Program-made: the position numbers and the translations under genes
Source: Balaenoptera acutorostrata
Lineage: Eukaryota > Chordata > Mammalia > Artiodactyla > Balaenopteridae
Assembly (NCBI RefSeq): GCF_949987535.1
Contig: NC_080072.1
Span: 55,558,356-55,622,355 of the forward strand
Direction: 5' to 3'
Length of the DNA stretch: 64,000 nucleotides
Shown: piece by piece, positions 12,101 to 24,029 of the stretch
Position numbering within the stretch: position 1 is the stretch's first letter
How the letters are laid out: each line of letters begins with the position of its first letter
Notes under the pieces: model-generated
Seen by the model: only the letters and a program-made list of their open reading frames with translations
What the model was told of the DNA's origin: nothing
Database searches by the model: none

Positions 12101-12779
12101 GGTGTCTTTAATCAGATTGGGAAGAATTTAAAGTTTTGTCCTAATTGGGGGAAAATCTAGTGATAGGTACGTGGATACTCAACAAGTAGTACTATCCACA
12201 AGATAGGTACTCAACAAGTGGGGAAAATGGCAATTATCACTTCAGAAAAAACAAACAAAAGGTCAAAAAAGGAATAGTATACTATATGGCTTAGCAGTAA
12301 ACAGTATTTTTGTAGGTATAAGGTAAACACTAAATATTGATTTAACAAAAAATGTTACATTCAAAAATAATTGAATATCTTGAGAGGATGAGGAGAAGTA
12401 TATTTGGGAGAGTGGAGAGTTAAATCCTCATATTTAATAAGAAGTCAGTAGGTAATGTATGGGGATAAGGAGATAAAATGTGCTAAGAAAAGAGCTAAAT
12501 TCTCATTTTACATAGCACGAACATAGTAGATGATGTCTAAATGAGGGGGAAATAATAAGAAATATTAATGTAAGTGTGTTATTTAGAAATATTAAGGTAA
12601 AGAAGAAACAACTAAAAGTGGTCGCTACTGAAGAGCAAAGAACTGCTTTTTCATTGTAAGCCTTTCAGTAGGTTAGACTTAAAACAGTACATGTACTTTA
12701 TTTTAAAATTTTAATATATTCTTATTATGTATGAATGTCTATTTTAGTTCTGTATGTTGAAAGCTAAGAGGGCGACATG
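12101..12779. other. Non-coding AT-rich sequence with a short direct repeat
   Basis: The motif 'tactcaacaagt' recurs at about 12176 and 12210 with a 34-bp spacing. The rest is AT-rich and could be a further part of the HAL1-like relic, but I cannot align it with confidence. Confidence 0.35.
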
Positions 12780-12965
12780 ATAGAAGAATTCAGAGTTGTT
12801 ATTGAGAGGTTCTAGCCTTGGCTTTGTCCCTTATCAGCTTTGAGACCTTGGGCAGGACACTTGTCTTACTGAGTCTTAGTTTCTTCATTTATGAAAGGAT
12901 GGAGGTTGGTAAAGATAATCTCCATGATCTCTTTAAGCTAGATATCCCAAGATTCTATGATAAAG
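12780..12965 (+). repeat. MIR
   Basis: 'ttgagaccttgggcaggaca', then 'cttagtttcttcatttatga' and a degraded 3' part are the MIR core and 3' part on the plus strand. Confidence 0.6.
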
Positions 12966-13524
12966 ATAATAATTCTATACAACAAATGAAGAGTTAAGAC
13001 TTGGGTGGAGGCTTGAAATTCCCACATTTTCCTTTCTTAGTTGAAATCAGACTTGGAGAGAAATTTTCACTGTGGTCTCTGAAAAGAATTCAACACCCAC
13101 CTTCCATTGTGGAGCCTGGGGCAGGCAATTGACTACGTACTGGCTCAGGGACACATAGCTTAGTGTTATTTTAGTATGGGGTGGTTTTATTTTTTTTGAT
13201 ATTTAATATTTTTCAGTATGAATCACAGGTGAAATTTCCATGCCATGTGTAAACAATTTCACTTTTTTATTGAAACAATGAATTCAGGAATGTCATATTG
13301 GGATGTCAGCCATTTTACTTTTATCAATGTATGGAAAAATGCTTTTATATTAATATAAGAAATGATGTCATTTAATATGGAGGAGATCTTATAATTCAAG
13401 GTCAGCAGATCTCAGGAGGTGATTTAGGTCACCAAGCTAGCTTTGGAAAAGGAAAAGAATATTTTCCCTTTGTCTTCTCAAGATTTTGTTTTTTGGGTTT
13501 TTTTTAACCAATTTTCCTCTTAGA

Positions 13525-13715
13525 CTTTGGGGTAGCTGGTGTAGTGGCACGGTTGTGAAAAGGAGACTCTGACTAATAATATCTTTGCCATTGAAACATG
13601 TGGCTTTGGAAAATTTCCTTGCTCTTTTTCTGGGCTTCAGTTTTACCATCTGCACAAGAAAAGGATTAGCTTAAATAATATTCAAAATACCTTTTAGCTT
13701 TAACATTCTGTGTTT
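13525..13715 (+). repeat. MIR, strongly diverged
   Basis: 'gtagctggtgtagtggcacg' resembles the MIR 5' end, and 'gcttcagttttaccatctgc' the core. Sequence between 12966 and 13525, and from 13716 to 14480, shows nothing I can name except TG-rich stretches near 14120. Confidence 0.45.
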
Positions 13716-14479
13716 CTACCTCCTTATTTTATGTGTGTATTCAGACCATTCAAGAGACCTGATTAGGTTTGGGGGTTTCTTTTTAAAGTTCAGTGTAGTG
13801 AGAGTGAACTCTTTCTCTGTTAAATGTCACTCACTCACACTTAAGTGAAAAGTCAATTGAGTACTAGATACAAACAAAAGAAAACTTACTTTGATTTTTT
13901 GTTGATAGTGGTTTAATTTTTTAAAAGAGGAAAATATTTAAAAGTTTAACTTAGCCACTTTTAAATTAGGTGCTAGAAAAGTAAAACTTCAATACAGATG
14001 ACCCTTCATATCTGTACATCAGTATGCGGTTTACAGAGTCCTTTCTTCATATATATTATGTCATTTGAAAAATACATTTCTACAGGACTGTGTTGTATAC
14101 TTACTCTGTATTTGATGCTGTGTGTGTGAGCGTGTGTGTGAATATGCACATATACTTAACCTCAGGTCTCTATTATGTTTAGTGAAGGAAGCAAATGGTC
14201 TTCAGAGACAAAGTGAGAGGAGAAGGGAACAGACAGATGAAAACCATTTAGTAGGTTACCCAAGGCACACAGAAGGACACATAATTTTAGAAAATCAGCC
14301 TCTAGCAGAAATAAGTAAAGCTAAGAGCAGATCTTGCCCACAGGCCATAGTTTCCTCATACTAGCTCTATAGCTCTGTACTCTGGTCCTAGAGAAAGAGG
14401 AAAGTTAGAGGCACAAGAGAAATAACATAAAGCACAGCCTCTGTCAAAAGTGACTTGCTGTTTGTTTGTTTAATAAGCG

Positions 14480-14580
14480 TTGACTGAGCACCAGCACTGT
14501 GTCAGACACTTGGGGATCAGAGATGCAACATGACCCTTATTCTTGATTCTACAAAGGGAAAAGGGTCAGTGTAAAAAAAG
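14480..14580 (+). repeat. Ancient interspersed repeat fragment
   Basis: 'gactgagcaccagcactgtg' followed by 'cagacacttggggatcagag' matches the widely dispersed mammalian repeat phrase (tgagcacctactatgtgcc...). It is short and old; MIR or L2 ancestry is not resolved. 14581-14948 holds nothing recognisable. Confidence 0.4.
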
Positions 14581-14879
14581 ATTGGATGTGCTCAGAGTGT
14601 GTAATACCAACCTTCAGTACCTAAAATGAAATACTGGTTTTATGGTATATGTCCCTGGAGTTGATGTTAGCAAACTCTACAGGGGTCTTGGAAATATCCT
14701 GATCCCACAGTTGGTGGTTCTTAGTCTTCTCCAGCATTAGAGGGCAAGGGAGCAGGAAATGAGGAGCTACCTTTAAACACCATCCAAAAAGTGAGGTTGA
14801 TGATGTTGGGATCATACACTCACATTTCCTCTTTCAGCGTTTAAAACGGCGTGGGGTCGGGGGGACACTTGTTTAGTGA

Positions 14880-15041
<162 letters not shown>

Positions 15042-15740
15042 TGAGTACCTATATCTCTCATACCCAGAAACTGCAATGTGGATAATAATCCTGAGAAACT
15101 TGCCTGACTTCCACATCGCTCCACACCTGCCTTCTGGGTTTTCTTCTGTAATAAGATATCTGAAGAAAAGGAAAGGCAGCCATCATACTTGTGTAGGTCT
15201 AAGCTCCAGTCTGGCTAAGAGGGTGAAACACCCACGAAGGGGGGCGAGTTCAAAGGGGTATTGTTTGGACATGGGAAGGTTGGCGGGACAAGGAGTCCTT
15301 GAGTGCTTGGCTGAAGCAGAGACTGGAGGATAGCCATGTGATTCGTAAAAGGGGGACATGGAGCCCCCAGGACTTTTCCAAAGAACAAGCGAAGGACAGA
15401 ATAAGCTTCAGGATCAGTGGTTGTGAGAGTGAAGGGAAGAAAGCACACAAGGAATAGGTCAGGCTGTCAGGACCTAGTCTGAGACCAAGAGACACACACA
15501 TACTGGAACGTTTCTCATATGTGATGTCAGTGCCTATTGTGCCAGAAGGGCAAGCTGCTGCCTAAAAGTGCTTTGTCAGGATGGACATGTCCCTCTTCCA
15601 AAGACAAGGGGAGAGGGAAAGTGATGCAAAGAAAACATTAGATGATTCGTTTGACTTAAATAAATGGAAAGCTGTTGGCTCAAGTCATTTAGTAATTCGA
15701 ATCCTTCGATGATGGGCAATGACTTACAAAATCACGTGAA

Positions 15741-16070
15741 TTCAAATCAGGCCTTTAGAGTTAGACAACTGGGAACAGCATGGTTTCTTCTAAAGAGCAC
15801 TGGCTTCCGATCCCAGATCTTTTTCTGATTTGCTATGTGAATTTTTTTTTTTAAGTTTTGAGATCCCTTTATTCAAGCCAAATTGTTCAACAACCTATTT
15901 TAAAAACCTCAAATAAGTAAGTTATCCATGTAACCTTGCCATTTCAAGTTTCTGATTTGCTGTGTGAATTTAAACTCCTACCTCTCTGAAATGTAATTTC
16001 CTCATCTATAATCCCTGCTCTGCTCATCTCACTGGTTTGTGGTGAGGATGAAGTGAGATGGTAGGTGGAA
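15741..16070 (+). repeat. MIR-like repeat interrupted by a retrocopy
   Basis: 'taaagagcactggcttccga' and 'tctgatttgctatgtga' are the 5' and middle MIR parts. After the inserted segment the core resumes with 'tcctacctctctgaaatgta', 'ttcctcatctataatcc' and 'ggtgaggatgaagtgagatg'. The repeat thus reads through once the 107-bp insert and one duplicated target are removed. Confidence 0.55.
15824..15970 (-). mobile_element. Retrotransposed mRNA 3' end (processed pseudogene fragment)
   Basis: A 20-nt duplication flanks it: 'tctgatttgctatgtgaatt' at 15824-15843 and 'tctgatttgctgtgtgaatt' at 15951-15970, one mismatch. The insert starts with a T-run. On the minus strand it reads as a transcript end: unique sequence, then 'gcttgaataaagggatctca', an AATAAA about 16 bases before a poly(A). 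This is the pattern of an L1-mobilised, 5'-truncated mRNA carrying only about 95 bases of 3' UTR. The source mRNA is not identified. It contains no SINE head, so it is not a CHR copy. Confidence 0.75.
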
Positions 16071-16859
16071 AAATAATTTGTGGGGAGGAAAGTACAAGAA
16101 TAGTTCCAGTTTCTTCTGTGCCATCAAGATAGGCCTTGAGGATAACAAGAAAGTGACATCTATGATTTACCTTTGACGTTTTCTGTTTTTGTCTCATGAT
16201 CTTCAAAATGCAAATTCTGGATGTCTGGCTTTAGATAGGACTTCTGTTAAGCAAATACACAATTGTTTAAAAAATTCTACTCAGAATATCAAAATAATTA
16301 TCAAAAATTCGCGTTGATGTGGACCTGTATGCCCTGAGGAATGAGGTCTAGGAACTGAGTTTTAATGTAAAACAATAATAGCAATGATAATAATAATAAT
16401 TTTTAAAGTGAGCTAGCAGGCATGTATTTAACATTGTCAGTGTAAAGTTCCGTGACAGGTACTCTGGAGGTAACAAGAAGTATAAGGCTCAAGCCCTACC
16501 TTCAAGGGGTTTGTGATCTAGTTGGAAACAAGGTATATAATTCATGAAAGGTTTTATAACACAAATGGTAAATAACTTAAAATGATCAAAAAAAGAGGCA
16601 ACTCACAGCACCACCTGATTAATCAACTAAAATGAATCTTGTTCAGTACAGACAGCAAATTGTCCCAGTGTCATTTATTGAAGACTCTCTCTTTTGTCCA
16701 CTGTTGATAACGCCGTCTCTTTCATACATCAAGTTCACTTACACACAGATCTGTTTCCAGGCTCCCTATTCTGCTTCATTGTTTTATTGTCTATCTATAG
16801 GCTAGTACCACATTTTTAATTAATATAAGGTGTAATTTCTATAAGTCTTATTGAGGTTT

Positions 16860-17315
16860 GAGCATCTCTCTTCCCCCTGACATTTGGAACCACTTGAGAG
16901 AGGAGATACAAGAGACAGACTAATAGGAATCAAAATGTCAGTTTTATTACTGATAAAGCTGAATTTTCCAAGTGGCTTTAGATCTATCATAAAAGGGCTT
17001 GCAAAGACATCACTCAAAATTAAACTTACTCTTGCAATCACGATGTGAACTGGAGAACCTCAGGCTTTCCCCGCAGAGGCAGGCCCTTAACTATACTGTA
17101 GAGGGCTGTCAGGTGACTCCTGCAAGAACCCAGATGGGGGCTAAGCCAAGAATACCCAGGTTTTATTTTTCCGTCTAAATTCACTGATTAGAAAAGGCCC
17201 TCCTCCTCTAAGAGCGAGTGGGAGGATGGAGAGAGGCCAGGAGTGTTACTCTTAAATCATGTTCCTTCATAGCAAGGGAAAAGGAAGATTTCCCCAACTT
17301 ACTTGATGTCTGGTC
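16860..17315. mobile_element. Unidentified insertion of about 455 bp in the old L1
   Basis: L1 ORF2 similarity stops after 'gtaatttctataagtctt' and resumes near 'tcctacttatgatccttctt'. The roughly 455 bp between do not resemble L1, SINE, MIR or L2, and no duplicated target could be fixed. Mobile origin is inferred from the clean interruption only; an LTR or a DNA transposon is possible. Confidence 0.35.
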
Positions 17316-18177
17316 GGGTGAGGCTCCTACTTATGATCCTTCTTCAAAACTCTTTTGGCTTTTCTGGACTTATGAACTGTATTTGAGTGATTTGACAGCT
17401 TTATGATATTGAGTCTTTCTAACTGTGAACATGGTATCTCTTTATATGCTTTCTTTCCGTTTTTTAAACATACCTCAGTGAAGCTTTAAAATTTTCTTCA
17501 TAAAGATCTTACACATCTTTTATTAGATACTTAGTCCTAGGTAGCTTACCATTTTGGTTGCTGTTATAAATTTTTTTATTACAACATCCAACTTTTTTGT
17601 GGCTAGTATACAGGAATACTACTGATTTTTGTATTTTGAGAATGTATCCAGCAGCCTTGCTAACATTAATTACAATGGTTTATCTTAGATTCTCTCAGAT
17701 TTTTCTGTGGGTACAGTCATATTTTTTTAGTGAATGATGGTGTCGTTTCTTCCTATTTGTACAACTTTTATTACTTTTTCTTGTCCTTTGTTTTATTATG
17801 GAAGAGGAGCAGCAATAGTGGATATCCTTGTCTTATTCCTGACTTTAAAGAGAATGCTTCTTTTCACCATTAAGTATTATATTTATTGCAAGTTTGGATA
17901 GATATTATTTATTAGCAAAAGGAAGTTTCTTTCTATTCCCAGTTCACTAAGAGTTGCTTTTTTAAAAATCATGAATGTGTATATTTTGGATTTTATAAAA
18001 TGCTTATTATGTTTATTGAGATAACACTATATTCTTCTTTACTGTGTTAATAACTAGTAATAACATTTTCTGATGTTAAATCATCTTTGCCTCCTGGGCT
18101 ATAATCTGCTTGGTTGTGATGAATTATTTTTTGTATGTTGTTGGATTCGATTTGCTGATTTACTTTTTTATTTTTAT

Positions 18178-18469
18178 TTTTTTTTAAGTTTTATTTATTT
18201 ATTTATGGCTGTGTTGGGTCTCCATTTCTGTGCGAGGGCTTTCTCTAGTTGTGGCAAGCGGGGACCACCCTTCATCGCGGTGCGCAGGCCTCTCACTATC
18301 GCGGCCTCTCTTGTTGCAGAGCACAGGCTCCAGACGCGCAGGCTCAGTAATTGTGGCTCACGGGCCTAGTTGCTCCGCGGCATGTGGGATCTTCCCAGAC
18401 CAGGGCTCGAACCCGTGTCCCCTGCATTGGCAGGCAGATTCTCAACCACTGCGCCACCAGGGAAGCCCT
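18178..18469 (-). mobile_element. CHR-type SINE, short-body form
   Basis: On the minus strand: head 'agggcttccctggtggcgca', B box 'gggttcgagccc', body with 'tgcgcgtctggagcctgtgc', tail of (AAAT)n. The flanks 'tacttttttatttt' at about 18162 and again at 18469 look like its target duplication, placing it within the T-rich end of the neighbouring L1 fragment. Confidence 0.92.
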
Positions 18470-18965
18470 ACTTTTTTATTTTTTAAAAAACTTACTTTAT
18501 TGAAGTATAGTTGATTTACAATGTTGTGTTAGTTTCTGCTTTACAGCAAAGTGATTCAGTTTTACATATATATACATTATTTTTCATATTCTTTTCCATT
18601 ATGGTTTATCACACAGGATGTTGAGTATAGTTCCCTGTGCTATACAGTAGGACCTTGTTGTTTATCTATTCTATATATAATAGTTTGCATCTGCTAATCC
18701 CAAACTCCCAATCCATCCCCTCCTTACCCGCTATCCCCCTTGGCAACCACAAGTTTGTTCTCTATGTCTGTGAGTCTGTTTGTTTCATAGATAAGTTCAT
18801 TTGTGTCATATGTCAGATTCTACATATAAGTGATGTCATATGGTATTTGTCTTTCTCTTTCTTACTTAGTATGATAATCTCTAGGTCCATCCATGTTGCT
18901 TCAAATGGCATTATCTCATTCTTTTTTATGGCTGTGTAGTATTCCATTATAGATACAGGTATAGA
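18470..18965 (-). mobile_element. LINE-1 3' end, antisense, nested
   Basis: Minus-strand reading gives the L1 3' UTR: the equivalents of 'tattactcagccataaaa' (here 'gctgtgtagtattccattat' at 18933), 'ttccctgtgctatacagtag', and the end 'tttattgaagtatagttgat' next to a T-run. It lacks any ORF2 beyond the last few codons. Confidence 0.85.
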
Positions 18966-18977
18966 TATATAGATCAT

Positions 18978-19311
18978 ATCTTTTTTTTTTTAATTTTATT
19001 GGCGTATAGTTGATTTACAATGCTGTGTTAGTTTCAGGAGTACAGCATAGTGATTCAGTTATACATACACATATATTCATTCTTTTTCAGATTCTTTTCC
19101 CGTATAGGTTATTACAGAATATTGAGTAGAGTTCCCTGTGCTATACAGTAGGTCCTTGTTGGTTATCTATTTTATATATAGTAGTGTGTGTTTCTTAATC
19201 CCAACCTCCTAATTTATCTCTCCCCCACCATGTTTCTCCCTTGGTAACCATTAGTTGGTTTTTGAGTCTATGTTTTGTAAATATGTTCATTTATATCATT
19301 TTTTAAATTAG
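18978..19311 (-). mobile_element. Second LINE-1 3' end, antisense, nested
   Basis: After a poly-T of 10-12 bases the same 3' UTR recurs ('attggcgtatagttgattta', 'ttccctgtgctatacagtag', 'tccttgttggttatctattt'). It is cut short earlier than its neighbour. With the SINE and the first fragment it forms a nested block inside the old L1. Confidence 0.85.
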
Positions 19312-19699
19312 ATTCCATGATTTGCTAATATTTTTAGGATATCTGCCTCTGTAAATGAGATGAGGCTAGCCTATAATTTTTCTTTCTCATATAATAATCT
19401 TTGTCTGATTTTGGTAACAAGGTTGTAACAGCCTCATAAAATAAATTGAGGCTCTTTCCCTTCTTTTCTATTATTCTTTTCTGTCTTCTGGAACAGTTTA
19501 TGTAACATAGGAACTATCTATATCTTGAAGGTCTGAAAAACCTAGTACTTTTCATTTGTTGAGAGGGAAAGTATAGATTTTTAGCTACTGACTTAATTTT
19601 CATGATGATTATGAGTCTATTTATGTTCCATTTTTCCAGTTCCTCCTTAACGTACTCCAGTCTGATTTCAGTTCTATCAGTATACTGAAATTCCTCTTA

Positions 19700-20700
19700 T
19701 CTAGGTAGGTGTCTAGAACTCTGTGTTGCCAAACCCAGCAGCCACTTTTCCATCCTTATCCTACTAGTCTGTATTTAGTGGCATTTGGCCTTGCTGGCCG
19801 TTCCTGCCTTCTTGAAACATTCTCCTTTCTTGGCTTCCACAATACTACCCTCCCCTGGTTTTCCTCCTTTCAGCTGCACTTTTTCTGCCTGTTTTTCTTG
19901 TTCGTCCTCCTTTTCTTGATCATTAAATATGGAGATCTCCATAGTATTCTCCTTTTCTCTCTCTTTCTTCTCATGTGAGCTCATCCACTGCCCCCATTTT
20001 GAAAACCATCTGTATGCTATGACCCTCCAAGTTATGTTTTCAGCATAAACCTCTCCTGCAAACTCTATAGTCAGAGACCTGCTTGACACCTCCCCTTGGA
20101 GTATCACAGGCGCCTCAGCCTCAACATCTAAAACTGTCCTTCACCAGGCTTCTTCAGCTCAGCAAATGACACCCTGTCTACCCAGTTGCTCAAACCAGAG
20201 AAACATCCTTGATTTCCTTCTTTTCTTCACTCCTACCTGAGCCAGTCTAGTTCATCAGCAAACCATGTCATCTCTACCCACCAAGTGTACTTCCCACCAT
20301 CTCTGCTGCCACCACCCCAGCCCAAGTCACACCTGCTCTTACCCAGACACTGCACCAGTTCAGTTTGTCTCCCTAATTTCCCTCTTGTCCCACCTCTGTT
20401 CATTCTCCGCAGCAGCCAGAGTGACTTTTTAAAATTTTAGCTGTATCTTAATCACTCCCTAGCTTCAGCGGCTAGAGTAAAATCCAAGCCCTTTTCTGTG
20501 GTCTCCCGACCACCTGCCTCTCCCCCTCCTCTCATGTGTAGTCCTATACTGACCTCCTCTTAGCGTGAAAAAGCTCTTTCCTGACTTGTCACACTCGCTG
20601 TCCTTCTGTCTAGAATGTGCTCTCCCTCCTGCTTCTCTCCCACCACCATCCACACCCATCCCTTCATATAGAGGGAACAGTTTTAGAAAAGGCAAAGTAG
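19700..20700 (+). repeat. Long L2 (LINE-2) 3' copy
   Basis: From about 20200 the order of phrases follows L2: 'catcagcaaaccatgtcatc', 'tctctgctgccaccacccca', 'cgcagcagccagagtgactt', 'gctagagtaaaatccaagcc' and 'tctagaatgtgctctccctc'. The part before 20200 fits the same element more loosely. Open frames across it are accidental. Confidence 0.6.
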
Positions 20701-21048
20701 CTTTACTGGCAAAGAATAGACCACTTGGCTAGAGTGCAAATTCATTTTAGAAACAGAGAGAATCTGGGTTTTGTGGTACTTAGAGCTTATACAATTTAGG
20801 AACCCTTTCAAGAAAACAATACAAAACTGAAAATACAAAATTAGAAGAAAAAAAAAAGTAAATATTTTAAGTGAGAAACAAAATCACAACAAATTACTGG
20901 AACTTTAGAGATCAGATCCCTTTCCCTTTCTTCTGTGATCTCTTTAGACAATTTACCCGAAATGCTTCCTCACTGCAACCTGACTGTCCTTTCCCTCCTA
21001 AAACACTGTCATTTCCAACAACTCTCATGTCTGAGGTTCAGATAAATT

Positions 21049-21428
21049 AAATGACTTTCCAGGGACTTCCCTGGTGGCGCAATGGTTAAGAATCCGCCTG
21101 CCAATGCAGGGGACATGGGTTCGAGCCCTGGTCCGGGAAGATCCCACATGCCGCGGAGCAACTAAGCCCGTGCACCACAACTACTGAGCCTGCGCTCTAG
21201 AGCCCACGAGCCACAACTACTTAGCCCGCGTGCCGCAACTACGTGCCTAGAGCCCGTGCTCCGCAACAAGAGAAGCCCCCGCAATGAGAAGCCCAAGCAC
21301 CGCAACGAAGAGTAGCCCCCGCTCGCCACAACTAGAGAAAGCCCACATGCAACAACGAAGACCCAGCTCAGCCAAAAATAATATAAATTAATTTTTTTAA
21401 AAAAAGAAAAAATATAAATGACTTTCCA
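21049..21428 (+). mobile_element. CHR-type SINE, long form, with perfect target duplication
   Basis: 'aaatgactttcca' occurs at 21049-21061 and again at 21416-21428. Between them lie the head 'gggacttccctggtggcgca', the B box 'gggttcgagccc' and the long-form body, ending in an A-rich tail. 20701-21048 shows nothing else identifiable. Confidence 0.95.
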
Positions 21429-22619
21429 AGCATGATTGACCTATGAGCCTGTGGCAATAAAACTGGAGTCTAGGTCTCCTGGCACTGACGTAGTAACCCA
21501 TTAAGCCCCACACTCACACATTATGTAGTGCCCCTCTGAGCCACTGTCCCAAGCACATTAACACTGAATGAGTAGTAGGTACCACTTTATGGTGCTGTAA
21601 TGAAAAGTAGGCTACTGAGACAGATGCAAAGTACCACAAAATGCATGCTACATTACGATCCAAGTAAAGACTGCTGCGGAAGCCAGGCTGGAGGTTACAA
21701 ATCTAAACAAAGCTGGAACAAACACTTTTAGCCTCAGAGGAAACCTCAGAATTTCTGAGAGCAGCCATGAACTGAGGAATTACCTCCCAAGCCTGTGCTC
21801 CTTAGGGCAAAGGGTAAAAAAACTCACGCTCCTAAGGGAGCTTCTTACATCTTTTGTAAAAGAAAACACTTCCAGTTTCTGTGTGATTGTTACCATTCAC
21901 AGATTGGTCCCTTGTGGAAGCAGGTTGCCGTATGTTCTTTTGGTGTCGAGGATTTCAAACTGGCTATGAGGATCAGTGCAGCCACCGAATTCCTCCTTAT
22001 GGCAAGCTTCAAAGTTATGTGACAGCTTGTTTTGTTTTGTTTTTCAAAGAAAAGACAGTGGGATTAAAATTCCTTTAATGAAGTGATTTTTTTTTCTTTC
22101 ACATTACAGAATTCTTATCTAATATCAAAGCATCTACCTGATTAATCCTAAAACTATCCCTTTTCCACATGAACGCAGTTACCTGGGGCACAGTTCTCAG
22201 CGCTTTATGCTAGTCCTTTCCAAAAGAAGTCTCCTTTTTCTCATCCTTGGATCAGTAACCTCGTTGTAACTGCCAAGCAACACAATTTTGAAAAGCAGAA
22301 TTTCAGCTCAGAGGTTGTACTCTTGAATATTTTGGTTAAAAGCCACCAGCATGCCACTTAAACATCGCATTTTTTCTTTCTTTTACTACTAACTACAAAG
22401 TGGTCCAAGATTCCAGTTGACATGCGCATGCACAGCTGATGCTGGTGCTGAATTATGGTCAGGGAAGAATGTACACACAAGGCGTTGCTTGATGGCTGCC
22501 AGTGAGACGATAAGTTTAGAACTGAGAGGAAGAGATTATGTGCTGTGTTGCTGTGAATGGGCTGTGCGACGGGGCCCCCACATGCAGGTCCCGGGACAGC
22601 ACCTCCACCGTCTCTCACC
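21429..22619. other. Non-coding, no identified element
   Basis: Apparently unique sequence. Short open frames at 21795-22022 and 22358-22618 lack splice signals on the required sides. CpG sites are sparse. Confidence 0.4.
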
Positions 22620-23125
22620 CCAGCTCACCTGACCTCGAGACATGCCCCGCTCATTTCTGACCTCAGTTCTTTTCTCAGACAAGTTCCTACCACCTAGAAT
22701 CACCTGCTTTTGCCTCTGCCCTCTCCAAATGTCACTCTTACTTCAAGATCCAGTTCATGTCCTACCTCATTCATTCACTCATTCAGCAGGTGCAGAGATA
22801 ACACGTGCTCCCTTGGTAGCTTAGGTTCACTTCTCCACCAAGTCTTACCCACTAGGCTTTTAAGCAGCAATGAGCAGGCAATGAAATGGGAACAAAATAT
22901 ATAATAGACAGCAGAAAGTATGAGTACTGAAGAAAGGTGGATAAGTTATTTGGAACATTCTGAGGATGTCATTTACTTCCTGGTGTGAGGGGTGTGGGTG
23001 AGAACTGGACAAGCCTTCACTAAGGAGATGGCATTTAGTGGACCTGGAGCACAAGGAGAATTAGGGTGTGTGAAGATTGGGGTGTAGGCCAGAGTAGGAA
23101 GCCGTTGCCCAGTTGTAAAGAGCAT
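22620..23125. repeat. L2-derived fragments in both orientations
   Basis: 22640-22780 reads as the plus-strand L2 3' region ('tcttacttcaagatccagtt'). 22860-23110 reads as antisense L2 ('agccttcactaaggagatgg', then 'catttagtggacctggagca'). Both are old and diverged. Confidence 0.45.
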
Positions 23126-23129
23126 GTAA

Positions 23130-23462
23130 AGACTATAGGTGTGGGCTTCCCTGGTGGTGCAGTGGTTGAGAATCTGCCTGCCAATGCAGGGGACACGGGT
23201 TCGAGCCCTGGTCTGGGAAGATCCCACATGCTGCGGAGCAACTAGGCCCGTGAGCCACAACTACTGAGCCTGCGCGTCTGGAGCCTGTGCTCCACAACAA
23301 GAGAGGCGACAACAGTGAGAGGCCCGCGCACCGTGATGAAGAGTGGCCCCCGCTTGCCGCAACTACAGAAAGCCCTAGCACAGAAATGAAGACCCAACAT
23401 AGCAATCAATCAATCAATCAATCAATCAATCTTTAAAAAAAAAAAAAAAGACTATGGGTGTG
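23130..23462 (+). mobile_element. CHR-type SINE, short-body form, with (CAAT)n tail
   Basis: Target duplication 'agactataggtgtg' (23130-23143) and 'agactatgggtgtg' (23449-23462), one mismatch. Head, B box 'gggttcgagccc' and the 'tgcgcgtctggagcctgtgc' body are present. The tail has become a (CAAT)n microsatellite at 23401-23430 before the A-run. Confidence 0.95.
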
Positions 23463-23464
23463 AA

Positions 23465-23660
23465 TACCAACCTTCCCACTCACTGTCTCTGTGACTTCAG
23501 GCAAGTTTAAGCTCGCAGCTTAAATTTATCTGTAAAATGGAGATAATAGTGCCTACCTGAGAAAGTTGATATAAAGATTAAATACGTAAACACTTAGCAT
23601 ACTTCCTGGCACATAGTAGTACTCAATAAATGGTAAGTATTATAAATATGTAATGGATAA
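23465..23660 (+). repeat. MIR
   Basis: 'ctgtgacttcaggcaagttt', 'aaatttatctgtaaaatgga' and 'cttcctggcacatagtagta' are MIR core and 3' motifs, ending in 'ctcaataaatggtaagt'. This is one of the better preserved copies here. Confidence 0.8.
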
Positions 23661-24029
23661 GTGAATCATAGTTACTATCTCTGTTTTAAAAATTAAATCC
23701 ATTCTTTATTATAGGTATTTTGTTTTTCCCTTAAAATCTACAGTCTTCTCCTTACAGATAGGTATAGAACATGGTTCTTGGTCACATTTTTAATAATGGC
23801 TCATGCTGCCTTGTACGTTAGTGGTACAAAATATTCACCATCTCCCTTCCACTTTTCCCCAAGTCCTTTATATGACCCTTCTGAAGCCTTAGAGATAAGT
23901 ACCCTACAAATCTATTTGCCTACCTACTTTTTTTGGTACCTACCTTCTTAGGTAACTCTCACCTCTAGTTAGAAGTTATGTAAAATAAAAGTTTCTTATT
24001 TGCAGAATTTTCCATGCTTTTATTTAAGC
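23661..24029. other. Non-coding, no identified element
   Basis: AT-rich, no exon signals. Nothing can be named. Confidence 0.4.

Larger units (their letters stand above)
16640..19690 (-). mobile_element. Old antisense LINE-1 ORF2 region hosting nested insertions
   Basis: On the minus strand the pieces follow L1 ORF2 in order. 'ttgaagactctctcttttgt' (16679) and 'tctatctataggctagtacc' come from the 3' part. 'ttttggcttttctggac' (17358), 'gatatccttgtcttattcct' (17822) and 'ttcaccattaagtattat' come from the RT region. The block beginning 'gatttgctaatatttttagg' (19319) through 'cagcctcataaaataaattg' comes from the upstream part. The host is interrupted at 16860-17315 and at 18166-19318. It is diverged well beyond the 53-61 kb copies. 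Confidence 0.8.

Noticed and set aside
23143..23240. tRNA-like head of the SINEs as tRNA genes
   Set aside because: Only A and B boxes are kept; the sequence cannot fold into a full tRNA and continues into a SINE body.
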